DNA from: Trifolium pratense
Taxonomy: Eukaryota; Streptophyta; Magnoliopsida; Fabales; Fabaceae
Direction of reading: 5' to 3'
NCBI RefSeq assembly: GCF_020283565.1
Contig: NC_060064.1
Location: 8,112,266-8,176,265, forward strand
Length of the DNA: 64,000 nucleotides
Shown here one piece after another: positions 42,638 to 54,243 of this stretch. Numbering within the stretch: position 1 is the stretch's first letter; each line of letters opens with the position of its first letter. A model generated the notes under the pieces. It saw nothing but the letters and a program-made list of their open reading frames with translations. It was not told the origin of the DNA and did no database searches. Both the position numbers and the translations under genes were made by a program.

Positions 42638-43064
42638 CTGAAATAACCAAATACAAATTAATTAATGAATCGAATAAACTTCAGATTGAGTTCAAAACTG
42701 AAAACAATTACTGTTGCAGATTTAAGAAAGGAATGAATTCGGATGAGATTTGAATTCAGAATTGAATCGAGAATGAAAACCTAATCGTAACTAACCTCTT
42801 TGAACACAATCTGAAGGTACATCACAATCACAATGAGAATTTTATGTGTTTGCTGTGATTTGGGATTTAGGGATTTGGGATTTAGGGATTTCAAAGAGTT
42901 TTATGCCATGATTTGGAATTTCGAAGTCACGATTTGGGATTTGTGGGACGAAGACGAAGAAGATGAAGTCTAGCTCACTGCGTTTCGCTGCGTTTGGATG
43001 AAAAAACGAACGCTGCGTGAATGAATTGAATGAAAAGAACAGCATATAATTAATTCTCAGTTAA

Positions 43065-43310
43065 GGGATTCCACTACGGGTGAATACCAAATCCGTAGTG
43101 AAATTCAATTAAAACAAATTTCAACGTAATTACAACAATGCCACCGTGTCTACTTTTCACTACTGATTTAAGAAAACCAGTAGTGAAATCCCTTGTCTAT
43201 GAACTTTTCACTACTGGTATTCAAATATCAGTAGTGGAATCCTTTGGTTAAATGTGTTTCACTACTGGTATTCACATACCAGTAGTGGAATCCCTTATCC
43301 AAAAGTCATT
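43065..43310. repeat. Right subterminal hairpin array of the CACTA element
   Basis: Inverted TTCCACTACGGGT / ACTGGTATTCA / TACCAGTAGTGGAATCC units repeat every 55-65 bp next to the right terminus. Confidence 0.85.
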
Positions 43311-43325
43311 TTTCTACTAGTGCGT

Positions 43326-46300
43326 GCATCAATTACTAAGCTTAAATGTTGCTAAAGTTAGGAAGAGTCCATAGTCAACATGATTTACTTGTACCATGCA
43401 ACATGTTCTTGGCGTGCCATAAAAAAAACCACATCAACACCAAGGTTTGACATATAACATTCATGAGAAGGATTGAAGCACACGAAAACTAGTCCCAATT
43501 ATTACCTCACTAATCACGTCACATGGGGGGATATTGGATAACTTCTATATCCCCTAATATATAAACATGTTTGTCTTTTGAAATAAAAAAAAAAAATTAT
43601 TATTAACATAATGTAAGAAAGATAAGGAATATAACTATTTAATCAATTTCATTGGCTATACTTCTAGATAAGGTGAAGATGAGAACATGGTGATAATTGA
43701 ATAGATGGACTACTTATTAGTATTATTTTAAAATGGATAGATGCACTATTGTTCAAAAAAAGATAGAGTACTATTGTTACTTGTCAAATAAATGATGGCC
43801 TCTATTGTTAAATAAGGGAGCACTCACCTCATAATCTAGACTACTATTTAACAACACTACATTGACAATAGTACAAAATAGATGATGATCTAATTGATCA
43901 AGAGTAAACATATATAGAAAAAATGCACTTGTGTTCTTTTAATAGTGGAGGATAAAGAATTGAAACATGCATGTTTCATTGTTTATAAGATGCTTTGTTG
44001 AAACTTGAAACTATATGTGGTCAAATACGTCACCTCTTTGGTATGGTTTAATCTATGCACCAATAATTAGGCCATTGTGAAATCACAAAGGGTCAAAGTA
44101 AGTGGGGGGCCTAGTGAATTTATGCTGCATATATATAAATATTAACAATTGGAGCATTAGCCAAAGCCTAATCCAATGCATATGCTCTTGGTGAGTTAGG
44201 TCCACTGTCCCTTATCCTTTAATTTATCTCTCTCTTTTTCTTCCTAGTGCATTGTACATATTCTTCAATTATCTACTGTTTACTGTTGTATATATTTCTT
44301 ACGTTCGAGTTGATTTTACTTTTTAATATCTGACTCAATAATCGACTAATTCTATAAAATAAAATAAAAAAACGATTTTATTATCCACTAACTACTAACT
44401 AGAGCAAAACTTTATACATAGATTCATTATTTCACCGAGTTAAATAATACTACTAAATAGTAGTGATACTTCAACTGTCAAAAAAAAAAAGTAGTGATAC
44501 TTCAAAAAATATGAATAAAGAGACAATGTAAATGTAAATGTGTGTCGACATGCCATGGTTCTAATACATTTTCAGCCAAAGAAAACGTGTCGTTCATTGT
44601 AAGGGAAGATCGACATGGCCACGTATTAACAAAATAATATGTTGACATCCATTGTACCGATCGGGCTTTGAACTCTTCTTTTTGAAGTTTACACTCCAAC
44701 TGCAACAATATGTAATTGGGAAGATAGTATGTATGTATGATATATTCAACATGAGGACAACGAGGTGAAATATATAATCATTTCAACTTTTAACTCGATA
44801 AAAGCTTAAACAAAATGATCACCAACAAATGTTTTTGTAGGAATGATTTTTAATCCTATTTTATTTATTTTGGGAAGCTATTATAACATTTGTACAATTG
44901 ACCTTTCTTTGACACAATACATTAGGACTAAAACAGTCGAGTTTCTACTATTCAAATATAATAACAAGCATTGACCAAAAAAAATACTATAACACAAGCA
45001 TGATAATTAATTTATTAGAAACTTATTTTGTCAGTTCTGGTGAGCATAAGTTGTAGTGATATTATATGTAATATGCAGCGATGAAAATTTGAACTTTGTA
45101 TTTTTATTTATTTGTCTTAAAAATTGAAATTCTAACCACTAAACTATTTGGAAAAAAAAAACTTGATTTCTCCTATAGTTTTTTGATAAGACGAAGAATA
45201 TCTAAACATCAGGGGACAAAGCAACCTTCGCCCCCGTCCTCTGCCTATATATCCTTATTATATTAAAAAAAGAAAAAGAAATATATACAATAACTAGGGG
45301 GACATAAACCTTAACACAGTGATTCCAAGGACCATGAAACAAAATAGACCAACTTGTAGATAATCCTAAAAGACAAAATAGAAGTCCTAAATGTCAAAGC
45401 GAATGAAATGACCGTCAACACGAGAAAGATTCACGTACTCGCTACTCCCTGCACCAAGCAGTAAGCGATTATGGTTTTTTCAAGCTAACAATCCGAAATC
45501 AAAGAATGATATGTATATTGAGATAGATCCGACACAAAATAGGCAATATGAAATCACTCTATCAAACATTGAGGAAAAAGTTTTGTTGTGAATCCAAATC
45601 ACCCAGAACCAGTTGAAAGCCAAATCGAGGGATATATCAATCAATGGGACTAGGCACCACAAGCAAACGAATCACCAAAACATACAGGAACCTGTTAGCA
45701 CGACAAACGACTACTACCTCGTCAACACGGAGTATCTGTGCACCTAGCCCTTTCGAGCAATATTAGGCCAAATCCGATCTTGATTAATCCAACTCGTAGA
45801 AAGCTTCCAACAAAACATGCAGTAGGCGAAGCCGCCTATCTAAACAACATCTCCGTCTGTGGCATAAGAACAAAAAACAACAAAAAATAGAACCCACCAT
45901 GAATGAGAATGTCAAATGGATCCCGTCAACATGAAAACAACTGACCCACTGGCGAACTCACGACAACAACAAATACTCTCGTCGGCATGTCTGTCGAAAG
46001 CTTTCGCCTCCTTCTTGTTGTGTCAATTTTGTTCCTCCACCGCCGAAAACGAGTTTACGTAACACACTGTTCATCCGTTTGACCCAGACTGCAAACAGGA
46101 CACGCGAACCCAAACTGCCAGAGAGAAGGCTCAAAACCGACCTGACAGACACAAAATTGATTTCTCTTATCTTCTTTTTAAAATACCATTGCAAATTATC
46201 GATCAAGGATACATTCTACAAAAATTGAACAAAGAAATCAATTTGTAATTTCTCTCCTTATTTTTAATAACAATATTGAAGATCACTTTATAAATTCCCC

Positions 46301-48700
46301 TTCTCATCTGTCACGTCCACTCATAATTTCTTTAGTTTGTGCACATTTTGTGCCAAACTATGATTATGTTTAATGTATAGATTGTTTTAGTTGCTTCAAT
46401 TTTTTTTATTTATAAAAACTACTAAAACAATTTCTTATTTTAATAAAAATACCATTCTTTCAAATTATGATTAATTTAAAAAGCTTAAACAAATTAATAC
46501 AATCATAAAATAAATAAACTAAAAAAATGGTTAGAATTAGATAAAAAGTAAACGAATAAAAGTACAACAATGAAATTAATCGAAAGTTAAAAAACTTTGG
46601 TTTTTTTTTTTATGGGAATTTTTGTCGCTTTATTTATATATATAAGATAAGATAGACTAATAGGTATAAGAAAAAGAATCTCTAGAAGAAAAAAAGGTTT
46701 TCTTTACGCACTAAAAAAGTATTAGAAGAAGGAAAAATCCTATGTCAAAAATAAAAGTTGAAAAAACTTTGGCCTCAAGCCAGAGGCCCAGAGCACCCCA
46801 CATGAATGCGTTGAGAATTGAGTCATTGTACGAAACAAATTTATTTTCTTGGCGTTGCGGTATAATGGGTTGGGTTGTTTGTTGAGTCAACACACGCATC
46901 TACGAAACGATGCAGCCGTGGCGCGAAGTATCTTACGGGATTTTGGCGCAAATTATTTGGTTTGTCTAATATAACCTCGTATAATGTTTTTTTTTCCTTC
47001 TAAGAATAAAAAATCAGAGATATAATATAATGATATAGAATAAACATTTTAGGACATAAATTTATTTAACAAATTATTGTACAGTTTGTGTCAAAAAATA
47101 AATTATTGTACATTATTTTATTTAATATTTGTTTTTTTAATTGATAGAAACATCACATATATTATACATGCAAGAATCGATGTTCGAACTCCAGATATTC
47201 CACTAGACTACTAGACAAAAAAAAATATTTAATAACTGTTAAGCCACAATTTAAAAACACAATTAATTAATTATTTTTAATAAAATTCTATTAATTTTAG
47301 ATTTAAAGTAGGAGTACTAGAATATCTCCTCTTCTTTTAAGGGTGATTTAATTAACTTAGCTTATCCATTACTGATGTGTTTGATCTACTAAAACTAGAT
47401 GATTGGACCGAACAACTTTTATTCTACAATATTTGATTTAAAAATTAACTATCAAACTTGACAAAATAGGTAACAAGAGACAAGATAAAAGTTAGATAAC
47501 TTTTTTTTTTTTACTATAATACAACTATGAAAAATATGTAAATATCTATTTTAATTTTGAATATAAAAAATATTATCTCTTTATATTTCTCTTTACTATC
47601 TTGTTCTGTTCAATACTTACTATTTTACGAATCAAACACATCTTACATTTTAATTTTTTTTTGGAAGATGTAAGAGGTGTAACATACTAATTCACTCAAC
47701 CACTTCACAAAATATCTCTAATTCTCATAAATACATAAATAATTCATTAAATTACTTGAGAAAAAAAAAGAAGTAAAAATAGAAGCAGTAGAGTATTAAG
47801 ATATTTTAGAATCAAATCAAAGAGTATAAAGATTTTACACTATTTTTTTTGTCCAAACACTACATTTTAATAAGAGATTTTTGAATTATACTACTTTTTT
47901 TTATATGTCAAAATATATTATATTTTTCTCTTTTATGTTGAAATCTACACTTTACATGCTGAGAAAATGAATATTATCTATTTCTGTCAAATATATTTTA
48001 TTGAGATTGAAATATTTAGATGCTTTTATTATACCTAGGGGTATTCATAATCTAAATAACCCTCCATATGTGTGCATTAATCTTTTATGGAAGGATAATA
48101 TTGGTGTTCATTTCAATAGTAGAATTTCTTTGTAATCTGGCCTAGCAGTCTCCCTTGTAAAAAAATAAAAAAAGAATAATTTATTAGTTTTATATTTTTT
48201 CTGTTTTATGTGTCATCCATTTGGACTGATTTTCACTTTTGTGTGAATTTATAAAATCTGATTTTATGTCTCTCAATATTTATATTTCATAATTTAATAT
48301 TTTTCTTATAAAAAAATAGTATAAACACAATTTTTGAATGCGATGATCAAATTGTGGTCGTCCCTACTAAATTTAGCATCAATCGTCACTAATCAACTAA
48401 TTATTGACCACACTCAGTAATTTTAGTAATTGATACTATGAGATGATAACAAATAATTTAAAAAAGTAGTAAATATTTTATTTTTTTATAGAAAATCTAT
48501 GATAATAATTAGATTTGGTACCTTTTGATTCATAAAAGGAAAGAAAATCTTAAACGGCAGAGTAATAGTATGTGAAGAAGACGGAGCAGTTAACGCATTG
48601 TATCGGTAACCGGTTAATAATTGGGCCGTGCAATTCAATATACAAATTCTTTTTCTTCTCATCCTCTTGTTTCTTTCTTTTTATTATTTATTTATTATTT
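43326..48700. other. Gene-poor region between the CACTA element and the RING gene
   Basis: No host gene is supported across about 5.4 kb. Tail-only micro-insertions lie at 43736-43778, 44460-44505, 44956-45001 and 47071-47112. SINE-like fragments are suspected at 45030-45160 (GTGAGCATAAGTTGTAGTG, AAAATTTGAACTTTG) and 47140-47230 (GATGTTCGAACTCCAGA). The stretch 45170-46200 is less AT-rich than its surroundings and its minus strand may be the 5' part of a LINE, but I recognise no domain. Confidence 0.45.
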
Positions 48701-48712
48701 ATATTTTTTCTC

Positions 48713-48718
48713 TATAAA
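48713..48718 (+). promoter_or_regulatory. TATA box of the RING-H2 gene
   Basis: TATAAA in TCTCTATAAACAACAAC lies about 30 bp before a CT-rich leader typical of plant 5'UTRs. Confidence 0.55.
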
Positions 48719-48744
48719 CAACAACCGCTTTATTTCATTGTCTC

Positions 48745-48860
48745 CTTCCTTCTTCAAACAAACCCCTCACACCATCCTTCCTTCTTCCTCTCCTCTCTCT
48801 CTCTCTCATCTTCCGTTTTCCAGATCGTTACTCAACCGATTCCTCTTCCATCTCCGATTC
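48745..48860 (+). other. Putative 5'UTR exon of the RING-H2 gene
   Basis: A CT-rich leader (CTTCCTCTCCTCTCTCTCTC) ends at GATTC/GTAAGC, a strong splice donor at 48861. The next host exon in the same direction with a coding start is at 54184. Possible extra leader exons are bounded by AG and GT near 49969-50008 and 52489-52540. Linkage to the RING gene is inferred from position and strand. Confidence 0.55.
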
Positions 48861-48949
48861 GTAAGCCACCTTTATCTTCTCATTTATGATTTCTGATTCT
48901 ATTACATCGATTCTCTATGATTACCGTTTTCAATTTTGTTTACTTTTTG

Positions 48950-48950
<1 letters not shown>

Positions 48951-48994
<44 letters not shown>
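48951..48994. repeat. (TCA)n microsatellite
   Basis: About 14 TCA units. The poly-His frame across it is an artefact. Confidence 0.95.
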
Positions 48995-48996
<2 letters not shown>

Positions 48997-50636
48997 AATC
49001 ATCTTCTTACGGTTTATGTTTCGTACTTTTTTTTTGTATGTGTAACTCGAATCGCTTACTTGATCAGTTTCTGATTTTCGATTATTTTGCTTCTGATTCA
49101 TCATCAATCATAGTTTTCACCTTTATTTTGATTTTTATGTATTGATGATTTTAGTTATTCTCAGATTGCTTTGTTTGGTTGAGATTTTTGGATTTCTCAT
49201 GAAATCCTATGGTTTATTACTTTATTATATTATATAATAATTTATTTATATGAATTTTTATTCTATGATTTTTTTTCCTGGATTTGTATTTTTTGTTTGC
49301 CTTAGCTTATGTAACAGATATAAATACATAAAGTCTCTATGGTGAGACTCAAGTGTGTGTGGTGGCATCATTGTTATTTTTCATGGTTGTGGATTTATAT
49401 ATATTTTTTGTGTGCTTGTTTGTTCATAAAGGAATCTGATTGTGGTAGTTGGTTTTTTAAGTGGATATATTTTTATGCCTCATTACAATTTGGTGCTGAT
49501 TTGAAGTGCTGTGAATCACTCAAATTTGCATGATTTTACTATGTGATGGAAAGCTTTCACATTTGACATCTCTTTATAATAGAAGTGAAAAAGCCACGAA
49601 TTGTTAACGTTTGTTTATACTACAGGATGTACATAATGTCCATTATATGTAGTTCATACTGATACTTCATATACACTACTAACTCTTCGTTAGAATTTCT
49701 TTCATTGTCTTATATATATGAAGGGAAGAAAATAATATTATTTTGGTCTGTGTTATATCATCTTTGGTTGTCTTCATATTTGCGTCATTAAGCTCGTGGT
49801 TCATGATTTTTAGTCCTCATAATTTTGTTTATATTTTTGATATTTTATACTAATTGTCTATAAAAAATTATAGTTTTGTATATTTGGTGCTACTGCAGAT
49901 TTTTGGTCTTGTTATTTATTAAATTTTCTTAGAATCAATTAGGTTTAGATGGTTTTTTTATAATGCAGGTTTCTTGTTGCTGTTGGTGTGTTGTACATCT
50001 TCAAGCGCAGGTGAGATGCGAGTTAATTGGAAATTTATTCTTTATAATATTTGATATATCTTTTAAAAAGGTTTTAATAATTTGCACCCCTCTATGGGTT
50101 TATACATTAAAAATTTATTATTGTTGCCATTTGCAAAAACTGGTTTTGCCTTCGCATCTGCGTTGTGCAGGTTATGGGAACGGGTGAACTCTTCTTCATT
50201 TGGCCCATTCCATTACATTGTCTGAATTGCAGATGGTGTTGTAGGTCCTTTTCAATCTTAGTTTAATGGGGTAACTATAGAACTCATAAGTGATGACAAT
50301 TGGCATGTTCTATTTTCTCAGGATTTATTAGCATGATGATATGCCGCAGTTATGGAGTAGTAAGCCCAGTTTCTTATAGGATGAAGAAAGAATATTATAC
50401 CAACGAACCTTTGTTAATTGGAAGATTGTATAAGCCTCGTTAATATGGAATGTGTCCTTTAGATCTTGAACATGCAATATCCATCTTCTGGGATTGGATG
50501 CTTGTTTGGTATGAAATGGCCTAGCAATTATGCTGAAGATATTGTGGCCATAAATTTGTTGACAACCAATGTCTAGTGATGCAAGATGTTGAATTGGGAT
50601 GTTACATGAATTTTAAGGAGGGTCCTGGAACTTTAC

Positions 50637-50810
50637 ACATATCGTTGTTCTAGTTGGTGCTCTGAGGTTCTAAGATATGGATGTTGGCAAACCTTAGTAA
50701 TATCTGCCCTGTGACTTGTATTGTGGAACTTTACACATATCATTGTTCTTGTCGGTGCTCTGAGGTTCAAAGATATGGATGTTGGCAAACCTCAGTAATA
50801 TCTGCCCTGT
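50637..50810 (+). repeat. 87-bp tandem duplication
   Basis: The segment starting GGAACTTTACACATATCgTT is repeated at 50724 with about six differences and the same end (CTGCCCTGTGACTTGTA). Confidence 0.9.
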
Positions 50811-53229
50811 GACTTGTAAATGCTCTAGTCAAATTTGTCCTGTTCTCTTGGTTTGGGATCTGCTTTGGAGATGGTGCTACTTAGTGGGGTTGGGTATAAT
50901 GAGCTTAGCTATACATTGAACAAAATTTTATATAGCATTCACAGTAGTCAAGTATGCGCTACAGTTATGCAGATTGAAAGTTTGAACCTTTAGTGCATAC
51001 CATTGGTGGTGGCTGCTGTAGTACTGTGCATCCACTCTTAACATTGACTGCCCTTTATGTTGGCGCAGTTTCTAATTCTGCTAACAGTTGGTTCTCCAAT
51101 AATTCAACAACCCATGGTGGGTTTTGTTTAGTCAGGATGATGCTATATTTTGGATTTGGACCTTTGAATTTGTGGACATAGAAGCTGTTTGATAAGCATG
51201 AGTTGGTCATAATCTTCACTTATGATTTCTAAATGTTGTGGAATGAAGTGAAACCAATGTCAAGATGTTGATAGTCTAACCAAATTGCAGGGCACTCTTC
51301 CGGTTGCTTTGCCAATTAATAAGGGATGCAAAATATCTTACTTCCATGATCAAGCCTACATATCCTAATTTAAATTCTGTCGCCTTACTAAAGGGAAATG
51401 GATGGTCTAGGAGGACAAAAACCTGTGTTTGATTATGAAGAAAAATGATTAGGCTTGGAGATGGGCAATGTGTTTTGATTGTTAATTTTATGGTAAATAG
51501 AACATTTCTAGATGGAGAAAGCCATACTACTTACTTTGAAGCTTTTCCATCATTTTAGTGTTAAAGCCATTTTGCCACTGGATCATATCTTGAAAGATGA
51601 ACATAAGTAGGGATGTATTTGCTAGAAAGAAAATATCATATACAAAACTATTAACATTGAAACCATTATAATTTGAAAGCACAATGATTAATTCTCTATC
51701 ATGATGTTTTGATATATTAATTCTCTGTCAGTCTGTATTATTTTCTTATGTTTCCTGTTTTCTATAACTAATGGTTTAAGAAAGCTTCACAGTTAAGTGA
51801 GTTTTCAGTGTGTTCGGAATGACTTATTTTGAGTTTTTCAAAATGCTGAAGATAGAGCTTTTAACCGAGTTATTTTTGTTGGCATATGATCAAAATTTGT
51901 AATACATATACATGTGCTGATTTTAATTTGCCAAGCTTTTTGCAAATAGGTTCATTTGAATTATCTGAGTATATTAAGGGTGACGAGTTATGTGAGGCCT
52001 TCTCTGTTTTCTCAAAGTAAGCCAAGTTTTGATTCTTTTGAATCTCCTGCTTTATAAAATAATGAGATTTTTATTTTAATTTTTAATAATAATGATAGTA
52101 TTTGACCTACTATTGCACCAATGTAAGTTTTCTATTTTAATATTTCTCTTGTCAATGTTCTGTCTAGTAGTAAACTGCTTTTTTATATTTGCAAACTCTG
52201 TTCTGTATGCTTTTATCAATACATTTCCTACCTTTTGCCTTTTCTGCCAACTCAAAGGACATATATTTTATTTTAATTCTTAAAAGAGATTTTCACTGCC
52301 ATTTTTTCCCATTCGTTTTAAACAAACAAGTTTTGTATGAAATTGTATATTTTTTGCTGGTCTCTAGGATTTACTTAATTTGTTGTTGTAGTTCTTTGGT
52401 CTTGATTACTGATTAGAAGGCACAAATAGGAGTGTTTCGCTGCTCTTTGTTTGTTGCCTCTGCACAGTTGATTATCTTTTTCGAATGCAGGAAATGATTA
52501 GAAAATGCTAACACTTCTAACACTTGCTAAACCTAGCCCAGGTAATATCTGATGTGGTTGTCATCCAATTTTCTGATCCCTCCTTTTTTTATTAAGTTAA
52601 ATCTGAATTTTTGCTTCCATTAATAAACATCTAGAGTGAGGATCCATCATCTAATTTAAATCTCAACAATGTTGTATTTCTTTCTTGTGTTCATTATTCC
52701 CTCCTTTGTTTTATTGCCTCAGACGAGAAGGTGCTCTTTCTGTATCAGTGGATAGAGGCGTGAGTAAATTGGCTTCAAGTGAGTCGGCTTATTTGGGCCA
52801 TTGGTTATTCATTATGATTAAGGAGACACTAGTGGCTAGTGTTTAGTGTTTATGGTCTTGTTCAGTAGATTGGTTGCAAACTCCTTTCATCCTCCACAAA
52901 TAATTGCCTGTGGTGATTCTCCTCTTTGGTCGAATTGTTGTGGCTGTTGTTTATACTTCAATTTTCACCCATGCCTATTGATGGCATTTTACTCTCCAAG
53001 CTTACCTTCATTTTTCATGCAATTTTTGGCAGTGTCATATTCCTTCGAATGGTTGCATTGACCTGTTGGACAATTAAAGACATCATTTGAATCTTAATAT
53101 TCATCAATCTCATATATGAATTTTTAATTATTTAGTCAAAAGAAAATCAGTAGTCTCTGTGGGTTGTTTTTTGTTTGCTAGACCCTTGGGCCCTATAAAG
53201 GGTTTAATAAAAAGTACAAAGTAGCGAAA

Positions 53230-53424
53230 CCTAATGAGTGACTTATGAGAAATTTAAGGAAGTGCGGTAATGATGTGGAAGTGGCAATAGTGATTCCTAA
53301 TGAGTGCCTTATGAGAAATTTAAGGAATTGTGATAGTGATGTGGAAGTGGCATTAGTGAATCCTAATGAGGGCCTTATGAGAAATTTAAGGAATTGTGAT
53401 AGTGATGTGGAAGTGGAAATAGTG
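53230..53424 (+). repeat. 66-bp tandem repeat, three copies
   Basis: Units start CCTAATGAG at 53230, 53296 and 53362 and contain CTTATGAGAAATTTAAGGAA and GATGTGGAAGTGG. The unit length is a multiple of three and the frame 53245-53559 stays open, but this looks like an intronic minisatellite. Confidence 0.9.
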
Positions 53425-54243
53425 GTTGTATTTATTCATATGCTGTACGTGGGAAAGGAAAGTTTGGCTTCATATGTAACTGCAGTAGTACTCTTTTCCT
53501 ACTTAGGAAGGTCATGGAAAACTTACTCTTCCCACGCATCTTACTTCATTTCTAAGTAGTGAGCCCTGCTGCGCTTGTCAGTAGTTACAGTTATTGACTT
53601 TGTTCTTACCCTTGACATGCTGCTTACAGTTCATGATAGAAAGAACCAATAACTTTTAACTTCTAAAATTTCACCTTTTGGGAGTTGTAACTTCTGGTCC
53701 AACTTTCTTTCCACAGATCTGAATGCATATGGGTTCTGTTGTACAAATAACACCGATGACATTTTCAGCAGTGCTTTACTCTTCGCATATACTACTTACT
53801 CATGGTTTTACATGTAATATTTGGTTGTCATTGATGTTTTGTTTTGAATTGAATCTGGCATCCATACAAGTTTTAGTTTATGCATTGTCATTTTCTTGCA
53901 TAATCATTTTCAGTGGATTTGTATTAGCAATATGTGTGGTACTGGTATATATCTGATAATGCAGGGCTGGACAGCACCAGTAGAGCATGTTTGAACCATA
54001 ATAGTTTAGACATTTGATACACTTGAGTATTTAATAACAGTTTTTTTTTCCTTCATAAGTTGTACCCATAGAGATGCTTTGGTCTCTTGCAAAAGTTTTT
54101 TGGTTTGGTTGTAGTTTTTCTCGATTGTTTTGAATTATTTGTTTTTAAATATTGAACTTGTTCAAATGGTCTTTGCATTGTAGGTTGAGTTATTTGCATA
54201 TCTGACTCAATACTCTCAATTTTTGGGGTTGCAAGTAACAGTT

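Larger units (their letters stand above)
39144..43322. mobile_element. CACTA (En/Spm-type) non-autonomous element, 4179 bp, with captured gene fragments
   Basis: The left end CACTAGTGCAGAAA and right end TTTTTCTACTAGTG are inverted repeats starting with the diagnostic CACTA. The 3-bp direct repeat CGT flanks both sides (39141-39143, 43323-43325). Both subterminal regions (39150-39590 and 43065-43310) are packed with inverted units such as TTCCACTACGGGTA / TACCAGTAGTGGAA, as expected for transposase-binding arrays. No transposase is recognised. The interior holds exon-like pieces resembling two unrelated host genes on the minus strand, an AT microsatellite and a short GATTTGGGATTTAGG repeat (42857-42950). 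Confidence 0.93.
48861..54183. other. Long 5' intron region of the RING-H2 gene
   Basis: No protein-coding gene is recognised. The region contains a (CAT)n microsatellite (48951-48994), an 87-bp tandem duplication (50637-50810) and a 66-bp repeat in three copies (53230-53424). T-rich, moderately complex DNA of this kind is typical of a large plant intron. Confidence 0.5.

Noticed and set aside
39150..43310. Regularly spaced short repeats resembling a CRISPR array.
   Set aside because: The repeats are inverted pairs within CACTA subterminal regions of a plant genome, with no uniform repeat-spacer structure and no cas genes.
45480..46206. Minus-strand frames in a relatively GC-rich stretch as a host gene.
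   Set aside because: No recognisable domain, no consistent exon structure and several stops; a LINE 5' region is possible but not supported.
48886..49074. A poly-histidine open frame.
   Set aside because: Translation of a TCA microsatellite in the leader intron.
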